A program made the translations under genes and the position numbers. Positions 1-9,433 of a stretch of 49,729 nucleotides of DNA are shown here, piece by piece. Under the pieces are notes generated by a model. It was not told the origin of the DNA, did no database searches, and worked only from the letters and a program-made list of their open reading frames with translations. The first letter of the stretch is position 1; the number at the start of each line of letters is the position of its first letter. This DNA is from an uncultured Granulosicoccaceae bacterium (GTDB taxonomy: Bacteria; Pseudomonadota; Gammaproteobacteria; Granulosicoccales; Granulosicoccaceae), in the NCBI GenBank assembly GCA_937927895.1, contig CALGKA010000106.1, positions 1 through 49,729 of the forward strand, read 5' to 3'.

Positions 1-2056
1 TGATGCGGCCTTGCTTGTCTACTTCTAGCACCTTAACTTTTACCGTCTGCCCTTCACTTAGCTCATCAGCAACGTTTTGCACGCGCTCTTCAGAGATCTG
101 TGAAATATGAACCAGGCCGTCTTTACCAGGAAGAATATTTACGAACGCACCGAAGTCCATAATCTTCTGTACTTTACCTTCGTAAATAGTGCCCACTTCA
201 ACGTCTGCAGTGATCTGCTCAATGCGGCGCTTAGCTTCTTCACCAGCAACTCGATCACTAGAGGCAATTTTAATAGTACCGTCATCACCGATATCAATTG
301 TGGCACCAGTCTCTTCAGTCAGTGCACGAATAACCGCACCGCCCTTACCGATAACTGCCGCAATCTTCTCTGGGTGAATCTTTACCGTGATAAAACGCGG
401 TGCGTGCTCTGAAAGCTCTTCACGCGGAGCGCTAAGCACCTTGTTCATTTCACCAAGAATAAACAAGCGACCTTCTTTAGCTTGCTCAAGAGCCGCTTCC
501 ATAATCTCACTAGTGATACCGTCAATTTTGATATCCATCTGAAGGGCTGTGATACCACCATCAGTACCGGCTACTTTGAAGTCCATGTCACCTAAGTGAT
601 CTTCATCACCTAGAATGTCACTAAGCACTGCAAAACGGTTATCGTCTTTGATAAGACCCATTGCAATACCTGCAACTGGTGCACTTAAAGGAATACCAGC
701 ATCCATCATGGCAAGGCTTGATCCACAGACACTCGCCATTGAGCTTGAACCATTTGATTCAGTAATTTCAGACACTACACGTACCGTGTATGGAAATGAG
801 TCTTCATCTGGCATGACAGCCTGTACGCCACGCTTAGCCAATTTACCGTGGCCGATTTCACGACGCTTAGGTGAACCAACAAAGCCTGTCTCACCAACGC
901 AGTACGGAGGAAAGTTGTAGTGCAACATAAACGCATCGCGTCTTTCACCATCGATAGCATCAATGATTTGTGCGTCACGAGTAGTACCTAGTGTGACCGC
1001 AACAATCGCTTGTGTCTCACCACGAGTGAACAATGAAGAACCGTGCACACGAGGAAGCAAACCAGTTTTCACGTGAATGGGACGAACAGTACGTGTATCA
1101 CGACCATCAATACGTCTTTCACCCGCTAGTATGCGGCCACGTACCAGCGCCTTTTCAATCGCTGAAACTTCATTGATAACATCAGCTGCCTTAGGAGAGT
1201 TATCGTCTTCAGTAACTAACGCTGCAACAGCTGCTTCTTTTACCGCTGCTACTTTAACCTGGCGATCCATCTTGTCTGCAACACTATAGGCTTCAGCCAA
1301 ACCTGCTTCAGATTGCGCTGCCACTTTTGCAGCTAGTGATTCGTCTTTTGCTGGAGCTTGCCAATCCCATGACTCAGCACCTACTTCAGCTGCCAATTCA
1401 GTGATTGCATTTATCGCTACCTGCATTTGTTCATGGCCGTAGACAACAGCGCCAAGCATTACGTCTTCTTGTAGAACGTCAGCTTCTGATTCAACCATCA
1501 ATACCGCGTTCGCTGTACCTGCGACAACCAGATCAAGTTTAGAATCTTCAAGCTGAGTTTTAGACGGATTCAATACATAGTTTCCATCAATGTAACCGAC
1601 ACGTGCGGCACCGATCGGACCATTAAACGGCATACCAGAGCAAGCAAGCGCTGCCGATGAACCTAACAAAGAGATGATATCTGCCTGAATTTCAGGATCA
1701 AGAGACATAACCGTTGGAATGATCTGTACTTCGTTACGAAAGCCTTTTGGAAACAAAGGACGCAATGGACGGTCAATCAAACGTGATGTGAGTGTTTCAC
1801 TTTCAGCGGGACGACCTTCGCGCTTAAAAAAGCCACCAGGTATTTTACCTGCAGCATAAGTACGTTCCTGGTAATTGATAGTTAGCGGGAAAAAGTCAGC
1901 GCCTGGTCTAACTTCTTTCTTGCCAACGGCTGATACCAACACCATGGTATCGCCAATACTTATTTTGATAGCTGCGGAAGTTTGCCGTGCAATCTCCCCT
2001 ATCTCCATGGTGACCTCTTGGTCGCCATACATAAATTTTTTGATTACTGGATTCAC
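1..2056 (-). CDS. pnp: Polynucleotide phosphorylase (partial, 3' end beyond window)
   Basis: Phosphorolytic 3'-to-5' exoribonuclease of the RNA degradosome; it releases nucleoside diphosphates from RNA in the cytoplasm. About 685 codons are visible without a stop and the frame is still open at base 1. The N-terminus reads [19 protein letters not shown], matching the family start, followed by the first RNase PH domain ([21 protein letters not shown]), the second RNase PH domain ([13 protein letters not shown]), a KH domain ([20 protein letters not shown], near residue 565) and an S1 domain ([20 protein letters not shown]) that the window edge cuts. The start chosen is GTG at 2056, with AAGGA a few bases upstream; the first ATG, at 2032, would remove conserved residues. 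It is the last gene of the rimP-to-pnp cluster. Identity is certain; only the tail is missing. Confidence 0.97.
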   Translation of the reverse strand, partial: MNPVIKKFMYGDQEVTMEIGEIARQTSAAIKISIGDTMVLVSAVGKKEVRPGADFFPLTINYQERTYAAGKIPGGFFKREGRPAESETLTSRLIDRPLRPLFPKGFRNEVQIIPTVMSLDPEIQADIISLLGSSAALACSGMPFNGPIGAARVGYIDGNYVLNPSKTQLEDSKLDLVVAGTANAVLMVESEADVLQEDVMLGAVVYGHEQMQVAINAITELAAEVGAESWDWQAPAKDESLAAKVAAQSEAGLAEAYSVADKMDRQVKVAAVKEAAVAALVTEDDNSPKAADVINEVSAIEKALVRGRILAGERRIDGRDTRTVRPIHVKTGLLPRVHGSSLFTRGETQAIVAVTLGTTRDAQIIDAIDGERRDAFMLHYNFPPYCVGETGFVGSPKRREIGHGKLAKRGVQAVMPDEDSFPYTVRVVSEITESNGSSSMASVCGSSLAMMDAGIPLSAPVAGIAMGLIKDDNRFAVLSDILGDEDHLGDMDFKVAGTDGGITALQMDIKIDGITSEIMEAALEQAKEGRLFILGEMNKVLSAPREELSEHAPRFITVKIHPEKIAAVIGKGGAVIRALTEETGATIDIGDDGTIKIASSDRVAGEEAKRRIEQITADVEVGTIYEGKVQKIMDFGAFVNILPGKDGLVHISQISEERVQNVADELSEGQTVKVKVLEVDKQGRI

Positions 2057-2104
2057 TTGAATTCCTTAAGTTATGACTTTGTGAGCCATTGGATTACGTG
2101 CAGC

Positions 2105-2377
2105 TTAACGACGAAGGCCAAGTTTTGCGATAAGGTCCTGATAACGGCTTTGATCTTTGCGCTTCAGGTAATCGAGTAGCTTGCGGCGTTGGTTAACCAT
2201 GCGCAGCAATCCACGTCGGGAATGGTGATCGTGTTTATGAACTTTGAAATGCTCAGTCAGGTGCGTAATTCTTGCGGACAGCAATGCAACTTGAACTTCA
2301 GGTGACCCCGTGTCCGAGGAGTCGCGCTTATGTGCGTCGATGATTTCCGCCGTCTGTACGGCGCTTAAACAACCCAT
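2105..2377 (-). CDS. rpsO: 30S ribosomal protein S15
   Basis: Primary 16S rRNA-binding protein of the small-subunit platform, which also forms an intersubunit bridge. The 90 codons match the usual 89-90 residue length. The signature is plain: [19 protein letters not shown] followed by [20 protein letters not shown] and the C-terminal [17 protein letters not shown] lies about ten bases before the ATG. The gene sits between truB and pnp as in many gammaproteobacteria. In E. coli, S15 represses its own mRNA and an RNase III hairpin separates rpsO from pnp. Here only 48 bases lie between rpsO and pnp, and I see no long hairpin in them. Confidence 0.98.
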   Translation of the reverse strand: MGCLSAVQTAEIIDAHKRDSSDTGSPEVQVALLSARITHLTEHFKVHKHDHHSRRGLLRMVNQRRKLLDYLKRKDQSRYQDLIAKLGLRR

Positions 2378-2451
2378 GATATCTCTACCTTAATGGTTAA
2401 ATGTAATGATGCGATGCCTGATGGCAACGCGGTTAAAAAAACAATTGTACT

Positions 2452-3498
2452 TCATCGAGCCACGCCACTCTGAGTGCTCGATTCCGAATTCTTATTGACA
2501 GCCATTCTTTCCTTGTTAGCCTTTTTCCTGGCAGCCCTTATCGCCGCAGCTTCTTCATCCGCCTTTCTGTTAGCGGCCTTTTTAGCAGCGGCTTTTCCGG
2601 CCTCATCGGTCAATTGGCCACCGATAAGACGGACAGTCTCAAGCTTGCCATCAGTGATCTTGCCGAGACCCAAAAACTTATCTTGTGGATTATAAACCCT
2701 AATGAGTGTTTCAGGAGAATTTCCCTGCGGCGCGTCAATTTCGGGTTTAGAGCCATGCCGGTAGCGCAGCGCGATTTGCTCATCTACGACCACCGCTGGC
2801 CAATCTGAGATAACCTGATCTGTTTCCAGCAGGAAGTCATCTGCATTGGTCGCTTGCTGGATCTCTTCCAGCGTCACCATGGCTTGCCCATCAAAAGGAG
2901 ACACCGCCAATCTACGCAAATGTGTCACATGCGCCCCACAGCCAAAGTGCTCACCAATATCGCGAGCAATCGAGCGAATATAGGTACCCTTGGATACTCG
3001 CAGCTCGAGCGTGAATGCAGGTGTTGTAAAATCTATAAGCGTAATAGTTTTTACGTTTATCGCTCTCGGTTCGAGCTCAACTTGTTTTCCTTCACGCGCC
3101 AGTTTGTAAGCTCTGACTCCCTCTTTCTTAAGCGCTGAATAAATCGGTGGGCGCTGCATTTGCTCACCTAAAAATGAGGCTACTGCTTCTTGCATTTGAG
3201 CGTCTGTAATCTCCGGCACTTTTGTTTGAGTAAGAATTTCGCCATCAGAATCTTCGGTATCGGTAGTGATGCCTAATACCGCTGTGACTCTATACGTTTT
3301 TTCTGCATCAAGCATATAGCCACATAACTTTGTGGCCTCACCAAAACATACCGGCAACATACCTGTCGCTGAAGGATCAAGGCTTCCGGTGTGGCCTGCC
3401 TTTTTCGCTCCGTAGAGTTTGCGAACTTTTTGCAGTACACCGTTAGAAGTAATGCCAGGTGGTTTATCGAGCAACAACACTCCATTCAAAGCGCGCAT
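2452..3498 (-). CDS. truB: tRNA pseudouridine-55 synthase TruB
   Basis: Makes pseudouridine 55 in the T-loop of tRNAs and acts as a tRNA folding chaperone. The N-terminus (GVLLLDKPPGITSNGVL) and the catalytic motif GHTGSLDPSATGMLPVCFGE are conserved; Asp41 is the expected nucleophile. The KGTYIRSIARDIGE motif and a PUA-like C-terminal part (FLGLGKITDGKLETVRLIGG) follow. At 348 codons it is longer than the usual 300-315 because of a charged Ala/Lys/Arg-rich tail from about residue 297. The tail is visible in the sequence; its role is unknown, possibly extra RNA contacts. GGAGTG lies about eight bases before the ATG. It sits between rbfA and rpsO in the expected order. Confidence 0.97.
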   Translation of the reverse strand: MRALNGVLLLDKPPGITSNGVLQKVRKLYGAKKAGHTGSLDPSATGMLPVCFGEATKLCGYMLDAEKTYRVTAVLGITTDTEDSDGEILTQTKVPEITDAQMQEAVASFLGEQMQRPPIYSALKKEGVRAYKLAREGKQVELEPRAINVKTITLIDFTTPAFTLELRVSKGTYIRSIARDIGEHFGCGAHVTHLRRLAVSPFDGQAMVTLEEIQQATNADDFLLETDQVISDWPAVVVDEQIALRYRHGSKPEIDAPQGNSPETLIRVYNPQDKFLGLGKITDGKLETVRLIGGQLTDEAGKAAAKKAANRKADEEAAAIRAARKKANKERMAVNKNSESSTQSGVAR

Positions 3499-3541
3499 TT
3501 AACGTCACTCCATGATGAATTGTATTTAAACGTGCCGATCA

Positions 3542-3976
3542 TTAGCTATCAGTTGTGGTATCCGTATCGGAGTTCAACGGTTCTTCAGGCGATGTAGTGT
3601 TAGTCGCAACGGCATCATCAATTAAGCTTGAAAGCACAGCACCTGTCTGCTGGACGTCGTCATAGAAAAACTTCAACATCGGAGTTGAGCGCAAACGCAT
3701 TCTGCCACCCAGTAGCTTGCGTAAATAACCCGAGCCCTGATTTAGCCCATCGACCAATTCAACTCGCGGGTCTGCTTCACCTTCAGGTACTGCAATTTCT
3801 GCAGTAATTGCAGAAACATAAACCTTAGCGCTAGATAAATCTTTACTGACCTCTACGCTCGCAACAGTAACCATATCGGGTACACGCGGATCTTTTAGCT
3901 CGTCTCTGATAAGTTCAGAGAGTTCGCGCTGTATCTGATCTGCAACCCGGTAGCTGCGTGGGTAATCTTTTGCCAT
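3542..3976 (-). CDS. rbfA: 30S ribosome-binding factor RbfA
   Basis: Assembly factor that binds immature 30S subunits near the 16S rRNA 5' helix and is needed for late maturation and growth in the cold. The 144 codons begin MAKDYPRSYRVADQIQREL and contain the family pattern ELIRDELKDPRVPDMVTVASVEVSKDL in the KH-like fold, then LRKLLGGRMRLRSTPMLKF. The last twenty or so residues form an acidic, Thr/Ser-rich tail (ending DTDTTTDS), longer than in E. coli (133 residues). It lies 20 bases downstream of infB and 43 bases upstream of truB, consistent with one transcript. Confidence 0.96.
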   Translation of the reverse strand: MAKDYPRSYRVADQIQRELSELIRDELKDPRVPDMVTVASVEVSKDLSSAKVYVSAITAEIAVPEGEADPRVELVDGLNQGSGYLRKLLGGRMRLRSTPMLKFFYDDVQQTGAVLSSLIDDAVATNTTSPEEPLNSDTDTTTDS

Positions 3977-3996
3977 ATGAGTTAGCCGCTAGACCC

Positions 3997-6753
3997 TTAT
4001 AGGGTCCGTGCCACTTCCTTGCGCTCAAATACTTCAATTTGATCGCCGGCTTTAATATCAGTGTAGTTCTTTACACCTATACCACACTCAGTTCCCATAC
4101 GTACTTCGTTAACATCGTCTTTGAAACGTCGTAGTGATTCTAGTTCACCTTCAAAGATCACAACGTTATCGCGCAATACTCGAATAGGTTCTGCTTTGCG
4201 AACAACACCGTCTACCACCATGCAACCTGCCACCTGATCAAACTTAGGTGAACGGAATACATCCTGGACTTCAGCAAGGCCAATAATATTTTCTTGAATA
4301 TCAGGCGGTAGCATAAGACCTGCAGCCGCTTTAACACGATCAAGCACTTCATAAATCACGCTGTCGTAGTGCAATTCTATGTCTTGCTCGGTAATCACTC
4401 GCCGTGCGGCGTTATCAGCACGTACATTAAAACCGATCATGACAGCACTGGATGCCGCAGCAAGCTGCGCATCTGATTCTGTAATACCACCTACTCCACC
4501 ACCGATTACACGAATGCTTACTTCATCTGTTGAGAAGTTTTGCAATGCGTCTCGCAGGGCTTCAAAGCTACCTTGTACATCTGTTTTCACAACAAGGTTC
4601 AGCGTGCTGGCATCACCCTGCTTAATTTGCGAGAACACATCTTCAAGTTTCTGCGGTCTACGTTCAGCGAGTCTTTGATCACGTGATTTATCGTTACGTA
4701 GATCGGCTAGTTCACGTGCGCCACGCTCGTCTTTAGTGACTAGCATGTCTTCACCAGCATCAGGTGTGTTGGACAAACCAAGCACCTGTACAGGGATAGA
4801 CGGTCCAGCCACTTCTACTTGTTCGCCTTTGTCATTAAACATTGCTCGAACACGGCCAAACTCTTTACCACAAACCATGATGTCGCCACGCTTAAGCTCA
4901 CCTGCCTGTACTAGTACAGTGGCTACCGGCCCGCGGCCTTTATCAAGCATTGCTTCAATCACAACACCTTCAGCATAACCATTAGGTCGAGCTTTAAGCT
5001 CCATTACTTCAGCTTGCAATAGCAATGCATCTAATAAGTCGTCTATACCTTCACCGGTAAGTGCCGATACAGGAATGAACATGGTTTCACCACCCCACTC
5101 TTCAGGAATGACATCGTGCTTTGAAAGATCGTTTTTCACTCTTTCAGGGTCAACACCTTCTTTATCCATTTTGTTGACTGCAACAATCATGGGTACACCT
5201 GCAGCACGTGAGTGCTGAACAGCTTCAATGGTTTGCGGCATAGCGCCGTCATCAGCTGCAACCACTAACACTACTAAATCAGTGGCCTGTGCACCACGCG
5301 CTCGCATTGAACTAAACGCAGCGTGACCAGGAGTATCAAGAAAAGTAAGTGATCCTTTTTCGTGCTCAACACTGTAAGCACCGATATGCTGTGTAATACC
5401 GCCAGACTCACCAGCGGCCACGCGGCTGCTACGGATGTAATCCAGTAGTGATGTTTTACCGTGATCAACGTGACCCATTACGGTCACCACCGGTGATCGA
5501 ACAACAAGTTCTTCTTCATCGGCACCAGCTGCTGCTGCTACTAATCGCTGCTGTAGCTCAAGCTCTAGATCGTCTGCTGACGTCATTACAGCGGTATGGC
5601 CCATCTCTTCAACTACTAGCACTGCGGTATCTTGATCGAGTACCTGGTTGATGGTTGCCATCACGCCCATACCCATCATGGTCTTGATCACCTCACCGGC
5701 TTTAACCGCCATGCGATTACCAAGCTCAGCTACGGTAATGGTCTCCGGGACATCAACTTCGCGAATTACCGGCTCGGTTGGTTTTGCAAAACCATGCTTC
5801 GCTTCAATGTTATGCGCCAACTCGCGACGTGAACCACCACGCTTCTCGCGCTTGCCACCACGACCACCGGAAACACGCAGTTCTTTTCTACCACCACCAG
5901 ATTTACCACGACCACGACGGCCTGGCTTACCACCACTGTCAGGCGGCGGACCACCCATAACAGGAGCGGGATCAGGCGCTGCGCGACGGGCGCTTCTTCT
6001 GGTAGCTTCTTGTGTTCGTAATTGCTCAGCTTCAGCGGCGGCCTTAACTGCACGTTCACGTGCTAAGCCTGCTTCTTCGACACTTTGAGTTAGTTCTGCA
6101 AGAGCTGCTGCTGCTGCTGCATCACGCGCAGCAGCTTCTGCTTCTACGCGGGCTTTTTCGGCTGCCGCTCGGGCCGCCTCTTCTGCCAAACGCTCAGCTT
6201 CGACTCGCGCTGCTTCTTCTGCAGCACGTTGCTCTTCAGAGATAACCGGCTCTTCTATTACTGGCTCTGGTGGGGTCTCAACCGGCTGTTCTACTGGTTG
6301 CTCCTCTACCACTTGTTCTATTGGTGCTTCTACAGGCTGCTCCTGCACTTCTGCAGCAGGTGCTTCAGCTGGTGCTTTCGCCTCTTCTGATTCAGGCGCA
6401 ACTTGTTGCTGACGAAGTGCAGTTTGGCGAATAATTTCATCACGGGCAATGTCGTCACGCTTTGCGTAAGTTCGCTTACCCCTGGTTTCAACGGTGACCG
6501 ATTTCTTACCCGGGCCACCCAGCTTTATCTCACCGCGTGTCTTACGCTTTAAGGTGATTTTACTAGCACCCGCAGCTTTCTGTTCTGTGCCTTGTGATTG
6601 GCGCAGAAACATCAACAACTGCGACTTTTCACTGGCCGAAATTGTATCTTCAGCCGCAGATTTCTCTACGCCCGCATCTTTAAGCTGTTGTAACAGTTTC
6701 TCGACAGGTGTTCCCACTGTGTCGGCTAACTGCTTGACGGTCACATCTGCCAT
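3997..6753 (-). CDS. infB: Translation initiation factor IF-2
   Basis: GTPase that brings fMet-tRNA to the 30S subunit and promotes subunit joining. The chosen start at 6753 gives 918 residues beginning [20 protein letters not shown], the standard IF2 N-terminal domain, with AGGA upstream. An in-frame start 51 bases earlier would overlap nusA and lacks family support. A Glu/Ala/Pro-rich, probably coiled region spans about residues 110-255, then a Gly/Arg-rich stretch, the second IF2 N domain, and the G domain: G1 GHVDHGKT at 427-434, G3 DTPGH at 473-477, G4 NKMD at 527-530. The C-terminal domains end near [16 protein letters not shown]. Shorter isoforms from internal starts are known in E. 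coli; I did not find a convincing one here. Confidence 0.97.
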   Translation of the reverse strand: MADVTVKQLADTVGTPVEKLLQQLKDAGVEKSAAEDTISASEKSQLLMFLRQSQGTEQKAAGASKITLKRKTRGEIKLGGPGKKSVTVETRGKRTYAKRDDIARDEIIRQTALRQQQVAPESEEAKAPAEAPAAEVQEQPVEAPIEQVVEEQPVEQPVETPPEPVIEEPVISEEQRAAEEAARVEAERLAEEAARAAAEKARVEAEAAARDAAAAAALAELTQSVEEAGLARERAVKAAAEAEQLRTQEATRRSARRAAPDPAPVMGGPPPDSGGKPGRRGRGKSGGGRKELRVSGGRGGKREKRGGSRRELAHNIEAKHGFAKPTEPVIREVDVPETITVAELGNRMAVKAGEVIKTMMGMGVMATINQVLDQDTAVLVVEEMGHTAVMTSADDLELELQQRLVAAAAGADEEELVVRSPVVTVMGHVDHGKTSLLDYIRSSRVAAGESGGITQHIGAYSVEHEKGSLTFLDTPGHAAFSSMRARGAQATDLVVLVVAADDGAMPQTIEAVQHSRAAGVPMIVAVNKMDKEGVDPERVKNDLSKHDVIPEEWGGETMFIPVSALTGEGIDDLLDALLLQAEVMELKARPNGYAEGVVIEAMLDKGRGPVATVLVQAGELKRGDIMVCGKEFGRVRAMFNDKGEQVEVAGPSIPVQVLGLSNTPDAGEDMLVTKDERGARELADLRNDKSRDQRLAERRPQKLEDVFSQIKQGDASTLNLVVKTDVQGSFEALRDALQNFSTDEVSIRVIGGGVGGITESDAQLAAASSAVMIGFNVRADNAARRVITEQDIELHYDSVIYEVLDRVKAAAGLMLPPDIQENIIGLAEVQDVFRSPKFDQVAGCMVVDGVVRKAEPIRVLRDNVVIFEGELESLRRFKDDVNEVRMGTECGIGVKNYTDIKAGDQIEVFERKEVARTL

Positions 6754-6760
6754 ATTTGTC

Positions 6761-8290
6761 CTATCCCCCGCTAGCTTCAGCTCCGGCTTCAGCTGACTGT
6801 TCATCTTCCGTGAACCAGCTCTCGCGTGCCTTCATGATAAGTTTACCGGCGGTGTCTTCATCCATCCCGTCAATAACCATTAATTCGTCAGTTGCCATAT
6901 CTGCAAGATCGTCAACTGTACTCACTTCTATTTCTGCCAATGCAACGGCAAGTTCTGCACTAATACCTTCCATCGCCAATAATTCATCTGACGGCTTCAG
7001 GTTCTTAATTTTTTCTTCGGTCACTAGTGCTTGAGTCAGAAGAACATCTTGCGAACGACTGCGAAGCTCTTGCACCATGTCGTCGTCGAACTCGTCGATA
7101 TCAAGCAACTCTTGCTCTGGTACATAAGCGACTTCCTCTACAGTGGTAAAACCTTCCTGTACAAGAATGGTCGCGACTTCTTCATCAACTGTTAGTTGCT
7201 CTACAAATTTCTCAACCAATACTTTCGCTTCAGTTTCATTCTTCTCATCTGCAGCACCCTCATCCATAACGTTGAGGGTCCAACCGGTAAGCTCACCTGC
7301 AAGCCGAACGTTTTGACCACCACGGCCAATCGCTAAAGATAGTTTTTCAGAGTCAACGATGATATCCATGCTGTTGTTGTCTTCATCAACAATAATGGAT
7401 GCAACCTCAGCAGGCGCCATGGCATTGATTACATACTGCGCCGGACTCTCATTGAATAAAATAATATCGACGCGTTCACCGGCAAGCTCATTAGATACCG
7501 TCTGCACACGTGAACCACGCATACCAACACAAGCCCCAACAGGATCAAGCCGGGGATCATTTGAGATCACTGAAATTTTAGCGCGGCTACCAGCATCACG
7601 TGCAGCGCCTCGAATTTCGATCACACCCTGACCTACCTCTGGCACTTCTAACTTAAAAAGTTCCATTAAAAATTCAGGTGACGTTCTGGTCGCGAATAAC
7701 TGCGGACCATAGGCTTCAGGTTCGACATCGCGAAGGTAGGCACGCAATCGGTCGCCGGTACGAACCGCTTCACGAGGAATCATTTCTTCACGGCGAATAA
7801 ACGCTTCAGCGTTGCCACCAAGATCAATGAATACGCCGTTGCGCTCTGTGCGCTTAACGATACCCATTACTAATTCACCAACACGGTCTTTAAACGCTGC
7901 AACGACACGTGCGCGTTCTGCTTCACGAACTTTCTGAACAATAACTTGCTTGGCGGTTTGAGCGGCGATACGACCGAAATCTACCGATTCGATATCATCT
8001 TCTACCCAACCACCTACTTCAATTTCTGGCTCTTCTACCTGTGCTGCCGACAACGTCATTTGGCGCAGCGGGAACTCTTGTTCTTCATCGTCGGCCACAA
8101 CTTCCCAGCGCCGGAAAGTTTCGTAGTCTCCGGTCTCGCGGTTAATGTGAACACGACACTCGATATCTTTGCCGCTACGTTTACGAGTGGCAGATGCGAG
8201 AGCGGCTTCGAGAGCCTCAAATATAATTTGCTCATCAACGCCTTTCTCGTTAGAGACGGCATCAACAACCATTAGTATTTCTTTGCTCAT
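6761..8290 (-). CDS. nusA: Transcription termination/antitermination factor NusA
   Basis: RNA polymerase-associated elongation factor that modulates pausing, intrinsic termination and antitermination. The 509 residues follow the proteobacterial layout: N-terminal RNAP-binding domain ([18 protein letters not shown]), S1 domain ([20 protein letters not shown]), KH1 and KH2 ([37 protein letters not shown]), and two acidic C-terminal repeats (around residues 360-425 and 430-495). The tail [13 protein letters not shown] is low complexity. AAGG lies about ten bases before the ATG. The ATG overlaps the stop of the small frame 8287-8469 as ATGA. The stop is seven bases from the infB start, so the two are surely coupled. 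Confidence 0.97.
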   Translation of the reverse strand: MSKEILMVVDAVSNEKGVDEQIIFEALEAALASATRKRSGKDIECRVHINRETGDYETFRRWEVVADDEEQEFPLRQMTLSAAQVEEPEIEVGGWVEDDIESVDFGRIAAQTAKQVIVQKVREAERARVVAAFKDRVGELVMGIVKRTERNGVFIDLGGNAEAFIRREEMIPREAVRTGDRLRAYLRDVEPEAYGPQLFATRTSPEFLMELFKLEVPEVGQGVIEIRGAARDAGSRAKISVISNDPRLDPVGACVGMRGSRVQTVSNELAGERVDIILFNESPAQYVINAMAPAEVASIIVDEDNNSMDIIVDSEKLSLAIGRGGQNVRLAGELTGWTLNVMDEGAADEKNETEAKVLVEKFVEQLTVDEEVATILVQEGFTTVEEVAYVPEQELLDIDEFDDDMVQELRSRSQDVLLTQALVTEEKIKNLKPSDELLAMEGISAELAVALAEIEVSTVDDLADMATDELMVIDGMDEDTAGKLIMKARESWFTEDEQSAEAGAEASGG

Positions 8291-8469
8291 AAGTAGCTAT
8301 ACCTTGTGCAAATCGCCTGTACAAAAGTACCGAAATTTCTGAGCGCTGAACTATTAAGTTCAACACCATCGTTTTTAGCAAGGCCAAAGCCCTGCTGTTT
8401 TGAATCTATTTGTAAATCTACTTGTAAATCTGCTTGTAAATCTGAATCTATAAAGCTATCTATAATCAT
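8287..8469 (-). CDS. Possible 60-residue gene between rimP and nusA
   Basis: I do not recognise this protein. It starts with ATG overlapping the rimP stop (ATGA, 8466-8469) and stops with TGA overlapping the nusA start (ATGA, 8287-8290), so the frame fills the gap exactly. The sequence begins MIIDSFIDSDLQADLQVDLQ, where DLQ repeats come from a 12-bp tandem repeat, and continues with a polar stretch ending [12 protein letters not shown]. The Shine-Dalgarno match is weak (GGTGA about 12 bases upstream), so translation would depend on coupling to rimP. It may be a real small protein, a coupling leader for nusA, or chance. The double overlap is what is seen; function is unknown. Confidence 0.4.
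   Translation of the reverse strand: MIIDSFIDSDLQADLQVDLQIDSKQQGFGLAKNDGVELNSSALRNFGTFVQAICTRYSYL
8405..8440 (+). repeat. 12-bp tandem repeat, three copies
   Basis: Three consecutive 12-bp units of the form tctAyTTGTAAA (tctatttgtaaa, tctacttgtaaa, tctgcttgtaaa) lie in the space between rimP and nusA. The period is a multiple of three, so the repeat keeps the small minus-strand frame open and encodes a DLQx series. It could vary in copy number by slippage without breaking the frame. Confidence 0.85.
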
Positions 8470-9044
8470 CGGAATTTGGTCACCAGGTTTGCAAACTCCA
8501 CCTCTTTGATAGCAAGCTCATGGTGCTCACCATCTACTTCTATTACTAGTTGATCGTTATCAACGCTTACCACAACACCTTTGTAGTTACGTCTTCCCGT
8601 AACTGATGCTACTTCTAATCGTAGTTTAATAGTGTTGCCTACTTGCTCTTTATAATCGTCAACGCTAAACAATGGCCGGTCTACACCGGGTGACGACACT
8701 TCAAGACAGTACTCGCCTGCTATAAGGTCTTCAACATCTAAGGCTGCACCTACTTGCCGACTGACTGCTGCACAGTCTTCTACTAGAATTCCTGATTGAT
8801 CCATCACGGGTACTTGAGCCATACCATCCTCTAGCTCTACAGCAATCGTATCTTCTTGCTCTGCCTTGCCATTTTCCTGACCAGCCTTTTGCACAGTCTT
8901 TTGTGCGCCTGGCGCTTGGTCAATGAAAACACGCAATGTTAAACCGGTCTCTCCCTGGCCAAGTGATGCGCCTACAAACTTGTAGTTCATACCCTCGACT
9001 ATGGGGGACAAAAAATCCCAAATATTATCCGGTGCCCTTCGCAT
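8466..9044 (-). CDS. rimP: Ribosome maturation factor RimP, with an insertion
   Basis: Binds free 30S subunits and is needed for their efficient maturation, near S12 and S5. The 192 residues are longer than the usual 150-160. Conserved parts are the N-terminal domain (FVGASLGQGETGLTLRVFID), the junction GILVEDCAAVSRQVGAALDV, EYCLEVSSPGVDRPLF, and the C-terminal SH3-like domain. Between FID (residue 42) and GILVEDC (about residue 85) lies an extra segment of some 40 residues rich in Gln, Lys and Glu; most relatives have only a few residues there. ATG at 9044 has GCGGAT upstream. It is the first protein gene after tRNA-fMet and a hairpin terminator, as in E. coli metY-rimP-nusA. Confidence 0.94.
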   Translation of the reverse strand: MRRAPDNIWDFLSPIVEGMNYKFVGASLGQGETGLTLRVFIDQAPGAQKTVQKAGQENGKAEQEDTIAVELEDGMAQVPVMDQSGILVEDCAAVSRQVGAALDVEDLIAGEYCLEVSSPGVDRPLFSVDDYKEQVGNTIKLRLEVASVTGRRNYKGVVVSVDNDQLVIEVDGEHHELAIKEVEFANLVTKFR

Positions 9045-9213
9045 TCATATCCGCTATTTAGCATAACCGCTATATGTGAGTACGCTGATGTTGCTGACGG
9101 CATCTTTGCCCGCAACGCTTTGTACATTTGCCAGCACAACCCGGCAACGATTACTATTTTTTGAATACTGCCAAAATATTAGTCAAAAACAAAAAAACTA
9201 TTAGTCAAACAAC

Positions 9214-9241
9214 AAAAAGGCCCCTTAAGCAGGGGCCTTTT
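9214..9241 (-). terminator. Intrinsic terminator between tRNA-fMet and rimP
   Basis: A perfect GC-rich hairpin (AAGGCCCC, six-base loop, GGGGCCTT) is flanked by A/T runs on both sides, so it can end transcription on either strand. In the minus direction it follows the tRNA-fMet gene by about ten bases and precedes rimP, so some transcripts must read through or begin after it. E. coli also has terminators between metY and rimP. Confidence 0.85.
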
Positions 9242-9251
9242 CAATGATCCT

Positions 9252-9328
<77 letters not shown>

Positions 9329-9341
9329 ACTGCAATAGCCA

Positions 9342-9370
9342 ATGATAGAAGCATTTCGCTTCAATTACAA
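9342..9370 (-). promoter_or_regulatory. Sigma70-type promoter for tRNA-fMet
   Basis: On the minus strand TTGTAA and TATCAT are separated by exactly 17 bases, and the -10 box lies 13 bases before the tRNA 5' end. The spacer contains a short palindrome (GAAGC/GCTTC) that could instead be a weak terminator hairpin for the nuo operon. No experimental start is known. Confidence 0.65.
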
Positions 9371-9433
9371 GTTTTAGATCGATCTAAATGATGAAAAAAC
9401 TGACCTTTTTTCCAACAATCTCCATGCCTGAGG

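Noticed and set aside
5648..6088. Plus-strand 146-codon frame inside infB
   Set aside because: It is the antisense shadow of the Gly/Arg/Ala-rich part of IF-2, whose codon bias leaves the opposite strand open.
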